NCBI GenBank assembly: GCA_023634235.1
Contig: JAMKCF010000008.1
Coordinates: forward strand, 2,919,001-2,983,000
Direction: 5' to 3'
Length of the DNA stretch: 64,000 nt
From: Pisaster brevispinus
Lineage: Eukaryota; Echinodermata; Asteroidea; Forcipulatida; Asteriidae
Position 1 is the first letter of the stretch. Each line of letters opens with the position of its first letter. Below the pieces are notes generated by a model. It did no database searches and was not told where the DNA came from. It worked only from the letters and a program-made list of their open reading frames with translations. Positions 10,375 through 21,559 of the stretch are shown here, one piece after another. A program made the translations under genes and the position numbers.

Positions 10375-11451
10375 TTAGCTAAAGTCTTCGGAATAAGCGT
10401 TAATCAATGCTTTTGTTGAATATATCAATCCCACAATCCCACCCACAAAACCTACACCTATTATGAACCAGTTTAAACACACCTCCCAGCATGACAACAA
10501 CTTCCGTTTCAATTTCAAGTAAAAGATACAGGGGAATATAAAGTCTAGCCACGGACTCGTAAGACTCCCGGTCACACCCATGAGCAGCGTGAAGTGCGGT
10601 ATCACCACGGCGAGGAGGAGGGTGAAGAGCACGAGGAGCGCGCGAAAGATCATCGCCCAGGCGGGCGGCATGCGGTCTGGGGTCGGCCCGCTGCACGGCG
10701 GTAAGAAGGACAACTTCATGGAGTCCACGGAGTTCACGACCAGGAATAGCATCAGGGGGTAGGACAGGAGGGACTTGATGACGAACAGCATGCTCACGGC
10801 ACCCTGCAGCGGCCCCAGCGGCATGTTGTACGTGATAAACTCCTTGGTATCCAGACCAAAGGACAGGTAAGCGAAGAGGGCGTACGCGATGTTTAGGATA
10901 CCCGTAATGACGTAAGTAAAGTTGACCATCACATTAAACTTGGAGCGGTCGCTCATGCTGTCTTCAACGCCGGGCATGATAAACTGGGTCCCGAAGTTGA
11001 ACAGGATGATGGACGCACTGACTGAGTACCTCTGAAGATTGAACGCGGGAACACTCGTTATGTCCCAGACTATACTCTTCCCCAGGCTGTACCACACCAC
11101 ACTGAAGAACATTATGATAAGTGACACCACAGCAACGCAGCTCAACCAGGAAATCTTGGTCAGATGCCGGAAGAAAATCGTCGGCAGTAAGAACATCCCA
11201 CATATAACGGTCCACGTGAGCTTCGAGAGTCCAGCCATGTAAAAAGTGTCCACGAGGAGAGAGCCTGCTAATTCCAAGTAGAGCGCCGCCACGGCTATGA
11301 CGTCGATAATTTGCATAATGTTCAGGGTTGTGCCGCCGTATTTGTAGCAGGCATCCGCTACGTCTGCATACGTCTTGCGCACGCGGACTTTTTCGGGTTT
11401 GCCCTTGGAGTGTACGGTTATTCGGTCCTCGTAGAGACAGTACACTAAAAC
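10375..11451 (-). CDS. SLC32A1-like: SLC32-like gene, last exon (membrane core and C terminus)
   Basis: A single 1077-bp exon of 358 codons plus stop starts VLVYCLYED after the acceptor TTTGTACGCAG. It has about nine hydrophobic segments; landmarks in order are IIDVIAVAALYLELAG, FFRHLTKISWLS, NFGTQFIMPGVEDSM, DTKEFITYNMPLGPLQG, SLLSYPLMLF, VIPHFTLLMGVTGSL and a short tail ending YSEDFS. Its central part is more GC-rich than the surrounding DNA, as expected of coding sequence. Confidence 0.93.
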   Translation of the reverse strand, partial: VLVYCLYEDRITVHSKGKPEKVRVRKTYADVADACYKYGGTTLNIMQIIDVIAVAALYLELAGSLLVDTFYMAGLSKLTWTVICGMFLLPTIFFRHLTKISWLSCVAVVSLIIMFFSVVWYSLGKSIVWDITSVPAFNLQRYSVSASIILFNFGTQFIMPGVEDSMSDRSKFNVMVNFTYVITGILNIAYALFAYLSFGLDTKEFITYNMPLGPLQGAVSMLFVIKSLLSYPLMLFLVVNSVDSMKLSFLPPCSGPTPDRMPPAWAMIFRALLVLFTLLLAVVIPHFTLLMGVTGSLTSPWLDFIFPCIFYLKLKRKLLSCWEVCLNWFIIGVGFVGGIVGLIYSTKALINAYSEDFS

Positions 11452-12802
11452 CTGCGTACAAAGAAAATGGAGAGGGAAAAACAGAAGTTTATTTAGTTTG
11501 ATCACAGTCCCCAAAACACTCGAGCAGTGACGAGCAACGAGCAGTGACGAGCCACGGCCAGTCACAGCTTTTGTGCTTTAAAAATAAGCGGTATCATCGT
11601 TGAGTGTCTTCAGACCCGATTTACCTTGCTTGTGTAATTTCCAATGATGAGCACCACAGCCATCGTTATAAGTGCAGCAAGCCCGCCCTCTTTCACCATA
11701 TAGGGTAAGCTCAGCATACCTATACCCTGCATGCAGTTGCCTACATTCCAGCCCGCCTGCCAAACCGAACTGGTGCCTACATTAAAAGGAGAACAGAAAG
11801 TCGGTTACCAAAATAACACAAGTCAACAGGCGGCCGTGTCCCATTCAAGCGACTTCGGCTACGGCTATGGACAATGGCTGCAGCTACAACGTTGAAGAAT
11901 AGGCCTTATTAGCGACCCAGCCATAGCCACTGCGAGCCACCACACACCAGACACGGCCTGGTGGTATTTGCTCTTGTTTGAGCGCGCCTGAAGCCCTCAG
12001 TTTGTAAATGCACCCTTTCAATCAACTCTCAACAAGGTTTCGCCAACCTTAGACACCAGAGGACTTTGTAATATCATGGATTCGTCCCTCCTCTAGATAC
12101 TAACTACATGGTTTTTTTTTTTTAGAAACGAAGCCATCTGTTTCATAGCTATAAAGTAATATGTGGCTTAGGTATTAACTTTCCAAATGAAGGTCTACAT
12201 TACTTCAGTGTAACAATAAAATAATGGTTGCTGAAAAAATCGGGACTTTTTTTTTGCTTTATGATGGGTAGGCCTATTTGCATGTTAAAATGTACAGTGT
12301 AATATAACCCTGTTATGATGACGTCATGGTTTGTTTGCCACATTCATGCTTAAGTGCTGATCTGGGTCCTGCACTTCTGACAGTTGTGCAGAACACAATG
12401 GTTTCCCACTCTTTGGCAAAATGGTGAGCAAACTGTAACGTCATCAATACTATTGCTATTAAAGGGGAACACGGTGGGACCTAACCTCTGTGTGCGGGGT
12501 CATCGGGGTCAGTAGGTACGCCCTCACTGTTAGTTTCAGCCAGAGAGATGTGTCCATTGGGCTGTAGGCTGCCGAGAGTCGTCTCGCTGGCAACCGAGTT
12601 ACACAGCTCGATGTCCTCCCCCTTGGGGTCGTAAACCGGCACCCCGTAGCGGAGGATGGACGAGCGAAGATTGGTCCCGATGGAGCGGAGTTGGTCCATG
12701 GCGTTGGCGGGGGTTGGTGGAGGGACGTCAGGGGGATTGGTCTGGCTCGGTGGGCGTGCCTGCTCGGACACCCGTTGCTCCTGGCCCCGCGGTATGTCGT
12801 TC
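10375..12802 (-). CDS. SLC32A1-like: Vesicular inhibitory amino acid transporter-like protein (SLC32 family)
   Basis: The minus-strand coding exons are 12802-12486, 11776-11625 and 11451-10375, with matching phases (1, then 0) and a TAA stop at 10377-10375. They give about 514 residues, close to the roughly 525 of vertebrate VIAAT, so little of the N terminus is missing. A hydrophilic N-terminal region of about 105 residues precedes the family hallmark WQAGWNVGNCMQGIGMLSLP and GNYTSK|VLVYCLYED, then about nine more membrane segments, including NMPLGPLQ, SLLSYPL and PHFTLLMGVTGSL. VIAAT loads GABA and glycine into synaptic vesicles using the proton gradient. The membrane core is clearly of this AAAP-type family. 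Divergence from VIAAT leaves open that this is a paralogue with another substrate. The upstream exon carrying the start was not proven. Confidence 0.88.
11625..11776 (-). CDS. SLC32A1-like: SLC32-like gene, exon with first two membrane segments
   Basis: The acceptor is TTTTAATGTAG and the donor AGCAAG|GTAAAT. The 152 bp encode TSSVWQAGWNVGNCMQGIGM, then LSLPYMVKEGG and a second hydrophobic stretch ending GNYTSK. The AGWNV...LPY block is the most conserved part of SLC32 and related carriers and fixes the family. Confidence 0.9.
11832..11958. repeat. GGCCGTGTC hairpin MITE, copy 1 (transporter intron)
   Basis: It begins GGCCGTGTCCCATTC and ends GACACGGCC, a 9-bp terminal inverted repeat. Inside are TTCGGCTACGGCTATGG and CGTTGAAGAATAGG, which match CGTTGAAGTATAGG in the copy at 20541-20690. 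It sits in the 709-bp intron between the first two known transporter exons. Confidence 0.65.
12486..12802 (-). CDS. SLC32A1-like: SLC32-like gene, N-terminal cytosolic exon
   Basis: The acceptor is TTTTTCAG and the donor GAG|GTTAGG, a weak but GT-type site. It enters in phase 2 and leaves in phase 1, and the junction with 11776 makes a Gly codon. It encodes a hydrophilic segment with a Pro-rich stretch (PPDVPPPTPANAMDQ) then LRSIGTNLRSSILRYGVPVY. If an upstream exon exists, coding continues 5'. If not, the Met of MDQLRSIG (71 codons before the exon end) would be the start, giving about 480 residues. Confidence 0.75.
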
Positions 12803-12805
12803 CTG

Positions 12806-15800
12806 AAAAATGCGAAAGACTTTGTAAATTCAAACTTCGAAGTGATAAGCTCAAAATAATACAAAGTTAGCACTGAGGTTTTCCATCCTTTTACGTACCG
12901 GTAGCTGTTTGAATTTGTTTATGGATGAGGCTGGATCAACGCCCAATCACAGACGTAACAGTGTCCTCTTCTGTTCCTGACCTACTGCGGTGAAATTCGA
13001 CTCTTTCGGTGCAAATTTCGAGAAAACTTAATATCCGTGATCTGGTGGACTGGTCTAATCCCTTGGCCAGATCATTATTTGTGTAGGTGGTGGAGGATCA
13101 ACTGAAGTGACGGAAGACCTAAGTTAATAAGTCGTGGTACTGAACGCAGCTGCACACAACTTAATTAAAAGGGAATCATTCACTTAGCCTGGCAACAAGA
13201 GCAGTGCGACTTGTAACTTTGCGAAAGTTTATTTTATTTCTGGGTTGGAACTGAACTAATTAATTGCTGTCCTCATTTGGGACTATGGTTTCCGGAGTTT
13301 GACACAAGATGCTCGCAATAGAAACCCTCAAGACATTTAGCAATGTGGTTCTTAGAACTGCTAGGGAAAGCTTCTTTTGATTTCTTGAAGATATCCTTCC
13401 TCCGTGGAAAAAGCTCCTTCTCCTATTGAACACTCTTCCGTCTTGAAAGGGAATGTTGCTTCGATGGTTTGATTGACAACCCAAAAGAACGAAGGAAGGT
13501 TCCCAACCATCAGCAAGAACAAGTGAGCCGTTTTTAAAACTTAACCAACCAGATATTTGAATCAATGAAATGTGAGAATCAGTTACGAATGAAGCGATCA
13601 CGCATGTAGTTACTTTCAGAGAGCCTTAAGACAAACGACACGTGGGTACCACCGACAGGTGGTTACCAGCCATCTCCATCCAAACTGAAGATTTGACACC
13701 ACCCAGTAAGGCAACCAACGAATTACGACACTGGAAACTGATCAAACAGAAAAAAACACTAAACATGGGGACCAATCAAGGGTCAGAAGCAACCACACGT
13801 GAGTGATACTTAGAAAACGTGACAACCAATCAAAACGGACACCACGGGAAGGCGAAGGCTCCAATCGAAATTATTGTATATGAATAATTACTTTATAGAC
13901 AGCTTTTTACAGAACGTGTGGTTGCATTTCATCTTTTAACAGCCAGATAATTCCTTGCAAACAACCTCAACATGCTTCTCGAATCGTCAAGTAAAATTAA
14001 TTCTCTGGCTCTTCCCTCAACCAAATCAAATTTACATGTTGATGGAAAAACAATATATGATATGGTTTGGGATAGTTTACTGTGCGAGCAGAAGAATATA
14101 AATGACAAATATAAGTGTCAAAAGTGTACCCACTGCATATTTTGTTATTTGTAACAATATTATAGTTTTGACTTGAAAGGAAAATGCTTTCTCAGAACCG
14201 GATCCGCGTGTGCATAATTTTTAAGAATATTTAAACTGTCCAAGGTTGATCGATACAAATTCAGCCTAAAAAAATTATGAATAATTTATAGATGCGTTTC
14301 TCGGCATCAAAACAGCAATTTAATTCATTTACAGGAAGGTTATTGTAGGATTTTTTTCACGGGGTCTAGTGTTGAATAGCTTATTATTGATTTACGGCTG
14401 ACTTACAAAAAAACGTATTCTTTTGTGGTTTGGAGGAAGGCTTAACTTGAAGATATTGCCTTTTTAATTTCGGTGATGACCACAAAATTAAACCATTGAA
14501 TATCGTGGTTTTTTTGGTGTGTAATAAAGGTTGGGCTGATGTTGAAGCTGGCACTATGAAAATAAACCAAAATAAGTCATTCTTTCAATTGTGATAGCCG
14601 GGTTGAATTTGTGTTTTTTTTTAAATTGCTTTTAAAAAAAATTAAAATTTTCACGTTATGCATCTTACTTAATTCATTCATTAGGTTTTGAATCTACTGA
14701 CACACAAATCATTCCAACATTTATTAATCCCTTTTTTAAATGTTTCAAATTAAAATTAATTTAGCAATGAAATCATGAACAATGATTACGAATGTCTTAT
14801 ATTGAAAAATATGCGACTCTATTTGGTTTAGTAATCTGTCTGAACATACAATTAGTGCGTCTATTTGGCCTTGTATTACGGGATGAATCGCAGAAACTTT
14901 GCAAAGAAATAATGTAGAAATTCCCCACAGAAAGGGGATGCAACTCAATAACACAATATTTTACCTCAACAGTCCCATTTCTGTAGTCACCACTAACTTG
15001 TTAGTGAAATCTAGATATTAAAAACACAAATTGCAATCGTAATCCAGAACGGAGTCCATTAATAGTTCCCAACACCCAATCAACCTGTTTTCATGGTACC
15101 GAGATATTACTGTTGAAGGTTATAAATGATTGAGGCTCTTTTTGTTTTGCGCAACGGCAGCACCTGTTGATTTAGACAACCAGCCCGTGAGGGGGGAAAC
15201 CCCTAGGGAGTTACTCCAAAAAGGCGGGAAAAGAAGCAAACACTATAACACGGTAATATTTGACAGAAACTGACAGCGAAATTAGGATTCTGCTTTTAAG
15301 GTATGACGCCAGAGCGTACCGTTATAATGAGATTAAAGTAGGCTTTGTAAACAGTTTCTCAAGTCCGGATTTTCGTCCGTTTCATTCAGGTAGTACGGTC
15401 TAATTGCCTGGGACAATTTCAACGCTGTACAAATGGGACCGCCAACCTGAGGGGATATCAGTATTAGGAATACGTTTTCTCAAAAACTAGACATTAAAGT
15501 ATAGTTCGGACACGAACAAAACCGAGTCAGAGTTTACCCAGAGAGGAACAGATCCATTCTGTGTCAGCATGACCCATTTTGGGTCAGCACTACATGTCTC
15601 CTGGGTCAAACTAAAGAGGAATTCATCTCAGAATTGATTACCCTGATTGGGTCAAACTTGTTATCTTTAACTCAATTTCAGATTAGACTGGCCAAGGCAC
15701 ATTGTGGAACTGACGTAAGCATGTGTGCCAGACTGACTTAAACATATGTCTAGTACCCAGGCACACAATTTCTTGTGTCATTGCTTACCAACCTTTTTAC

Positions 15801-17680
15801 AAAACAGATTATACGATAATTATTTCACCTTCATTAAAATTTGCTCCAGTTAAAAGAGAGACAGAGAGAGAGGGGAAAATGCAAGTAACTGCGATGCAAT
15901 TTCGAGTAAGTCCTCTGATTTCGCCATGGCTGTTTTAAATTAATATATCCATCAATATTCCAGTCATGCAATTTAAAGAATAAAGGGAAATTTGAAGCAC
16001 AGTTCGATTTTGTGACCTTGTTGCTGATTGTTAAAGAAATCGATCATGGCTTATAATGGGACACCAGGCACTAAACAAGAAAGATGGAAACTTTACTGCC
16101 GTCGATTTCTTGATATCGAAGGTTATTAACGCATACATTGGTATACCAGAGATTTTGCTTTAAAACAATTCCCCCATTGGAAGGATTTAGAGGACCAGTC
16201 TGACTTTGTCTACAGGAAGACATTATTTCGGTATCTAGATGTTGGGGGTCGAAGAAACAAGAGAACGATTTTGGAGGAAAACATGATACATTGTTTGTCA
16301 AAGTATCGGGTGTTTTATGCACAGGGCAGTGTATCTTTTGAAACGTGTGCTATTGCCAGCCAAACTGCGTTTATGTCAGCAATTTGAGATTCAATCGATG
16401 AACCGATTTTCTGGGAAGGTCGAAACCGCGCATTGAATTCAAGGGTGAACTATTTGCCCAAAATCAAACGATATCGATGGCTAAAAACCGGTAGTACATT
16501 AGATAGAGAGGTCGCTATGATATAAACTATCGACTTTCAAGCACAATGTTAAAAACTTTGTTTTCACAAAATGTCATTAGCCATTTTCAGAAATGGAATT
16601 GAGTTGAGTGGAACTCTGAATCCAGAACGTTTAAAAGTTTGTTTGACAGAAGGTAACCTTTCCCACAGGCAAATTCCTTCGTACAAAACAAATGAGGGCA
16701 AGGTTCTTCTAAGGACAGCATAGTATCATATTGTCTCAGAGGCTAGAGAGGTCTGGAGATATAGCCGAAAACATCGTAAGAGTTGTCCTTACGTCTGGGC
16801 TTGCGCGTAGAACGGAATACGTTTGAGGGCGTTTAAACTATTTGATTAACTCATCACTCGCTTCATTTGATACTTGAAACCCGCGAGGATATGGAAGACA
16901 GCACCGACAAAATGGTGATTCATCGTAGTTCTGTAAACAAAGGGTTACCGTGGCAACATAGTGGTTGATTAATGGAAGGTAATTGTTCGGTCGTTACCTC
17001 CCCAATTTATGTAGTGCTGGTGGGAGCAGGGAGATTGGAAGAGCAATGAACGGCAGTCCGCAGTAATAGGTTTTAAAACCTCGAAAATTGAGGTCTTATA
17101 TGAAACATTTTTGTTCTTTTGGAGAGGAACATGACACTGTTCTCCTGCAAAGGAATTTTGGGCTCTTTGCGTTATAACGGTTGAGATGAGCTTTACAGCG
17201 ATTGACGTAATATTTTACGATAGAGTCCCCTAAAGCCAGAAAACAAGCCCTCGATTTGAAGGCTCTGGACTTCCATTTGCTGGGATCAGTGTAAATGGAG
17301 CAAGGGATATCCTCGCGATGTAGCATTTGTGCTGTCTATAAAAGATAACCCGTGTACTAGCATGGCTACAAAAATGAGGGCCAGATTTTTTGTTTTTATA
17401 AAGTTTCGCAATAAAACTATCACTTAGTTTTCAAGAACGATATGTTCAACCTAGATACCGCTTACAGTGTACATTACTTAGTATTCGGCAAGGAGGCAAT
17501 TTCTTTACGTGATCGTTATGGAACAGTTTTATTTTGCAGGTCTTATACGTTGTTTCTTTTTGTGCAAAACAAAATAATGGTCTTCTCAATAGTAAAAAGG
17601 TCGGTGTAAAGTGAACACGTTCTGAGTATCTTCATAGCTCTTTTATAACGGCACTGCACTGTGCGTAGTATCCCATAGAT
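12806..17680. other. Upstream intron or intergenic stretch with no recognised gene
   Basis: If the transporter starts near 18 kb this is its first intron. Nothing coding was recognised. A diverged GGGTCA-type element lies at 15525-15665, and a 14-base AG-rich stretch (AGAGACAGAGAGAG) lies near 15857. The remainder is AT-rich and unremarkable. Confidence 0.45.
15525..15665. repeat. Diverged GGGTCA/TGACCC hairpin element
   Basis: GTCAGAGTTTACCCAG near the left end is answered by CTGGGTCAAACT and GATTGGGTCAAAC further right; TGACCCATTTTGGGTCA lies between. It resembles the elements at 24809-25000 and 40535-40755 but is degraded. Confidence 0.45.
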
Positions 17681-17707
17681 CAACGCCACTAAGAGCATGT
17701 GTGTGTA

Positions 17708-18030
17708 AGCCAGCACACCGACCTTGCCTGGCCCAGCTCGCCACCACGAACACTGCCTAGCATAGTAATCAGTTGAGAAGGATAACCAATATCAATAATA
17801 ATTGATAAAACCCCCCAAAAAAACTTGAGGTAAATTGATCGGGGGACCTCAAGTGCGGACACTCCACCGAGTAGTGGCAGTGAGGGTTTCGCAGAGCTGG
17901 AAACACAATCCCACAAATGGCTCACAAGAGCAGGCAAAATACGCTCGATTTTATGCACACGAGCGGCGGTGTTTTTGTAAGCGGCTTCGCAGAGTTCGAT
18001 CGTCCCGTTCGTGAATTTGCAAATCCTATC
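17708..18030 (-). CDS. Candidate upstream (first) exon for the transporter gene; unproven
   Basis: A minus-strand frame opens at ATG 18036-18034 (MGDRICKFTNGTIELCEAAY) and stays open past 17708, about 3 kb to either side of nothing else coding. It reads as a plausible amphipathic N-terminal stretch. Possible donors are CTT|GTGAGC near 17927 (phase 0) and GCAAG|GTCGGT near 17725. Only the second has the phase 2 needed by the exon at 12802, but that would include an unexpected hydrophobic segment. I do not recognise the peptide. It is reported because a TATA-like box lies at a suitable distance upstream. Confidence 0.2.
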
Positions 18031-18147
18031 CCCCATTGTGCATAAATCGGACGTTTTTAACACCCATTCTGTGACGCCGTATTTTGCACTCTTAATATCA
18101 GGAATAATACAGACACCGCCGACACTGAAAACTGCTGAATTTTCGGG

Positions 18148-18154
18148 TTATATA
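18148..18154 (-). promoter_or_regulatory. TATA-like box upstream of the candidate exon
   Basis: On the minus strand TATATAA (18154-18148) is followed about 25-30 bases later by TTTTCAGTG, an initiator-like sequence, and about 100 bases later by the open frame from 18063/18036. The spacing is right for a core promoter, but such strings are common in AT-rich DNA. Confidence 0.25.
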
Positions 18155-20540
18155 CAATTTCAAGCATTCACTGAAACATAGCAGGGCTCCCCGTTGAGAC
18201 CTTTATCGCGCTGACGACACCTTTGGAGAACACAATTCGATGTGATATCAACTCGACATGACCAATGCGGCTTTAGGAACTCGACGTGATCAATGCTTTA
18301 AGCCTTGAGCCATGAGTCGACCCATCACATCCCCTCATATCACCCAACTCTGCATATTGATGAGCGACGCAAATGAACTCAGATTGCCTGCGATAGTCAA
18401 ACAACTTCCAAGGGCAAAACCATAAACCTTATCAACCCGAAAAGACCAGAAATCTCTTCAGTACGTTCAGAAGAAACGATTGGACGATTTTTAAAAATTC
18501 TATTGTGAAAAAGATAACATCAACAATAGCACATCGTTTCCATTATCTTAAAAAAAGTTTATCAATTTAATAATTATTTACAACATGACTTCACTTTGTA
18601 CGGTAATGTTAATACGAAGTCATGTTAATTAAGATTCACGAATGGAAGGGAAGATGAAATAGCACTGTAAAAATGTAAAAAGTATTTTATTCAAACACGG
18701 AGAACAGACGTGGGCTTAATAGTTATCACTTGCATGTGTTTCTGACAGATTGCTAAATATCAATAGAACAGCAGAGTTTCCTGTTTAACTATTCTGTTAA
18801 TGACCATTTCTGCCGTAATATAATGATAGATGACGGTTATTTTACAATGCGAATACATGGAGGGCGCTTTGGCATGGGAAATCAAAAGGGGGATGAAGAA
18901 ACCACGAGATGGGCACGAGGAGGAAAAAAACAGGTGTTCCAGATGGAACAGGTGGAGCTGGCCAATCAGAGGTGAGGACTCTATCCGATGGATAATCCAT
19001 ATTATATGTAGATTGAGATGCACGGGAATGGCCTTGCTTGTTTCTGATTCCCAAACTGCATCTGATTTATATGCATGTTACAAACATGAAGTTTTTTTTT
19101 TTACGAAACACAAGGCGTTGATGCAACATTAATCTTCGACTCCAAAGTAACCGAGTATTCAGAAGGCACATTTGGTACATCAAACATTCAAAAGGATTGT
19201 TTCTACATGAATTAATCGGACCATTCTTTGAAGAAGAAAAAAAATAATGAATTTAATCTGTGCATAAATGGAACAACCTGTACTGGGGAAAATTGTCTAC
19301 TTGTAACAAAGTAGGTCTAGTTTTATGAGTAGAGTGTTGGAAATCAAAAATGCACTTTTACGAAGAAGAAAAAATGTATCATCTACCGTTATCCCAAATG
19401 TAAATTTCTTAGGTTTCATCGATGGATTATAAATGATTTCTTGTTAAAGTTAAAATTCCACAAGCATTTCTTAGGACTCCCTGACTCAAGTATTACTAAC
19501 AAAACAAATTACTATATATTTTTTTTATAGAATTTGATTTTACAATTCACCTTTTACCATGTGTTTTTCTTGTAACTTTATGCATAATTTTATTTTAACA
19601 TCTTTAAATTGCTACTTTAATTTTTCCCTTTACCAGATTTGCCTCACCGGTCAGGCTATTTTATTAGTAAATTTATGTTATTCTTCTGGCAGTCCTTGGG
19701 AATAGTATAATATCTCAGTTGACAGTGTTTTGCTTCCTTTTTACAAGTGGCCATTCCATTGAAATTGCCACTAAGCATAACACATTGAATCGACTCCAGA
19801 CATCACTACAAGGCGACTGTTGCTATCAAACCAATTGCTTGCTACTGGAGAAGGATGGCATGGCAACATAGGTTATTTGTAAGCGAGTAGGTGAGTGGAT
19901 TCATTATTTGAACATTGTGTAGAGACGGTGTTAATCAAGCCGAACTCTCATGGCTCAATCATCTTTTTTTTAACGAACATTCAAATCAACCTAAACCAAG
20001 GCCGGAAAGGCATAATGATGATAGTCAGACCCCCTTTGAGTATAGTGGAAACCAGTAGTCATTATTGATGTTATACAAAATAATGGAACGCGACAGTAAT
20101 GTTGGCTGGCACACGGGTGTTAAACAAAAAGTATCAAGGCGCCTTACTGCACTGTTCATCGTGCCACAGGCAATCCTGTAACCGTCTCAGCTCCTTAGGA
20201 GTATGCAGCCCAAACGAGCTCAATGACAGAATACTGCATGCGTTTATCCAGTTTTTGCACCGTGATTAATAGAGCTTGCCTTGATTTTCTCAGAGATTTT
20301 CAGACATTTAGAGAGGTAGAAACTCACATTATGTCTGGTACTTGTCCTGCTTTTATTAGGTTAACTTTTGAGTTATAATCCAAAATCAAGCAGTCACAGC
20401 AAGGCACCACACCTTTAATAATTCAACGCTTCAGTGTCCTTTGCTGGTTTTTTTAAAAATGTAAATATACTGTCAACAATCACTTTTGCTTTATAGGTAA
20501 ACTGACCCCCGGCCGTCTCCCTTGTTTCAGAATGTATCTT

Positions 20541-20690
20541 AGGCCGTGTCCGAATTGGCGGCTACAGCTACGGCTACGGCTACGGCTAGATTTCCACGCC
20601 ATTAGTCGTTGAAGTATAGGACGTCCTTAGCAACACCCTTGGCAACAGTCATAACCTTGGCCGTAACTGTAGCCGCCAATTCAGCTACGG
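20541..20690. repeat. GGCCGTGTC hairpin MITE, copy 2
   Basis: The left arm 20552-20574 (GAATTGGCGGCTACAGCTAC and on) is the reverse complement of 20660-20682 with one mismatch in 23 bases. The outer AGGCCGTGTC matches the end of the copy at 11832. The left arm carries four GCTACGGC/GCTACAGC hexamer-like repeats, a small internal expansion. Confidence 0.75.
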
Positions 20691-21256
20691 CTTGAATTAC
20701 GTCTTGCTTCTATCTTGACCGACTTGCTGCTGCCAAAACAAAAACCCCAAATCCGGCGCAAGACAACGCTGAAATTGAGTCATTGTCATACACTCGTTTT
20801 CTTCCCCCCTTAGTCTCCCCACCCCCTTACAAGTTTGCTAAATTATAGAGAAATGAAGAAAAGAAGGAGGCGGTCCTGATACTTGTAAAATGTTCAGAAC
20901 ATCGTGAGTATTTACAAATACTCCCTCCTTTAAAATTCGGGTCTGGATTCTCATATAAATTGTTCTCATTCCCGTTCCATGTATAACATCTCTAAATAAA
21001 GCGCCAATCCATTGTATATCAGTACAGGTGAATACGCTACATGCATCAGGTGGTCTTTTTACCCGATGACAATAATCGCAACTATATCATACTTCCCCGC
21101 AGCTCGTCCCTGCTGCTCATGACGCAGTGGCATTTTAATTACATCGGATGGTGGTCGTCATGCAAAAAATAATTGTCTTCCTCAAACACTCCGCGGTTGA
21201 AGTAGGGGGGCCGCCGACCCTGTTCTCTACCCCCGCAGGTGATGATAAACCCAGCG

Positions 21257-21559
21257 CTAAACACCTTCTAAAAAGGTGTAGTCGCGAAGAGTGTGGCTAA
21301 TTGGGTGGTCGGGTTTGCGGGGCAGTATTACAGGGGGAATTCTTATGACGACAAATCGTATGACAGGGCCGGTTTTGTTTGAAATTTCAGTGGGTAAAAT
21401 GCCACCGGTGGAACCCGTGATCAGTTTGCCGGAAACAATCATCTTGCTCGGGTCCCGTATCATCATTACATCCCGTGTAATATTAGTAGACCTGCTGTTA
21501 TCAATATCATGTATAACGATATTTGTTACATGGGCAGAGGTTCTGATTTGCCAAACATT
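21257..21559 (-). other. Unassigned region open on both strands
   Basis: Minus frame from just after a TAA at 21562-21560 to a TAG at 21257 has 100 sense codons. It includes RDPSKMIVSGKLITGSTGG and PVIRFVVIRIPPVILPRKPD. The plus strand is also open from ATG 21291 to 21590. No splice sites with good context and no family were recognised. GC content is a little higher than the flanks. A 7-bp hairpin (ACACCTT CTAAA AAGGTGT) sits at the TAG end. It could be a fragment of a mobile element, a remnant of inserted foreign DNA or chance. Confidence 0.25.
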
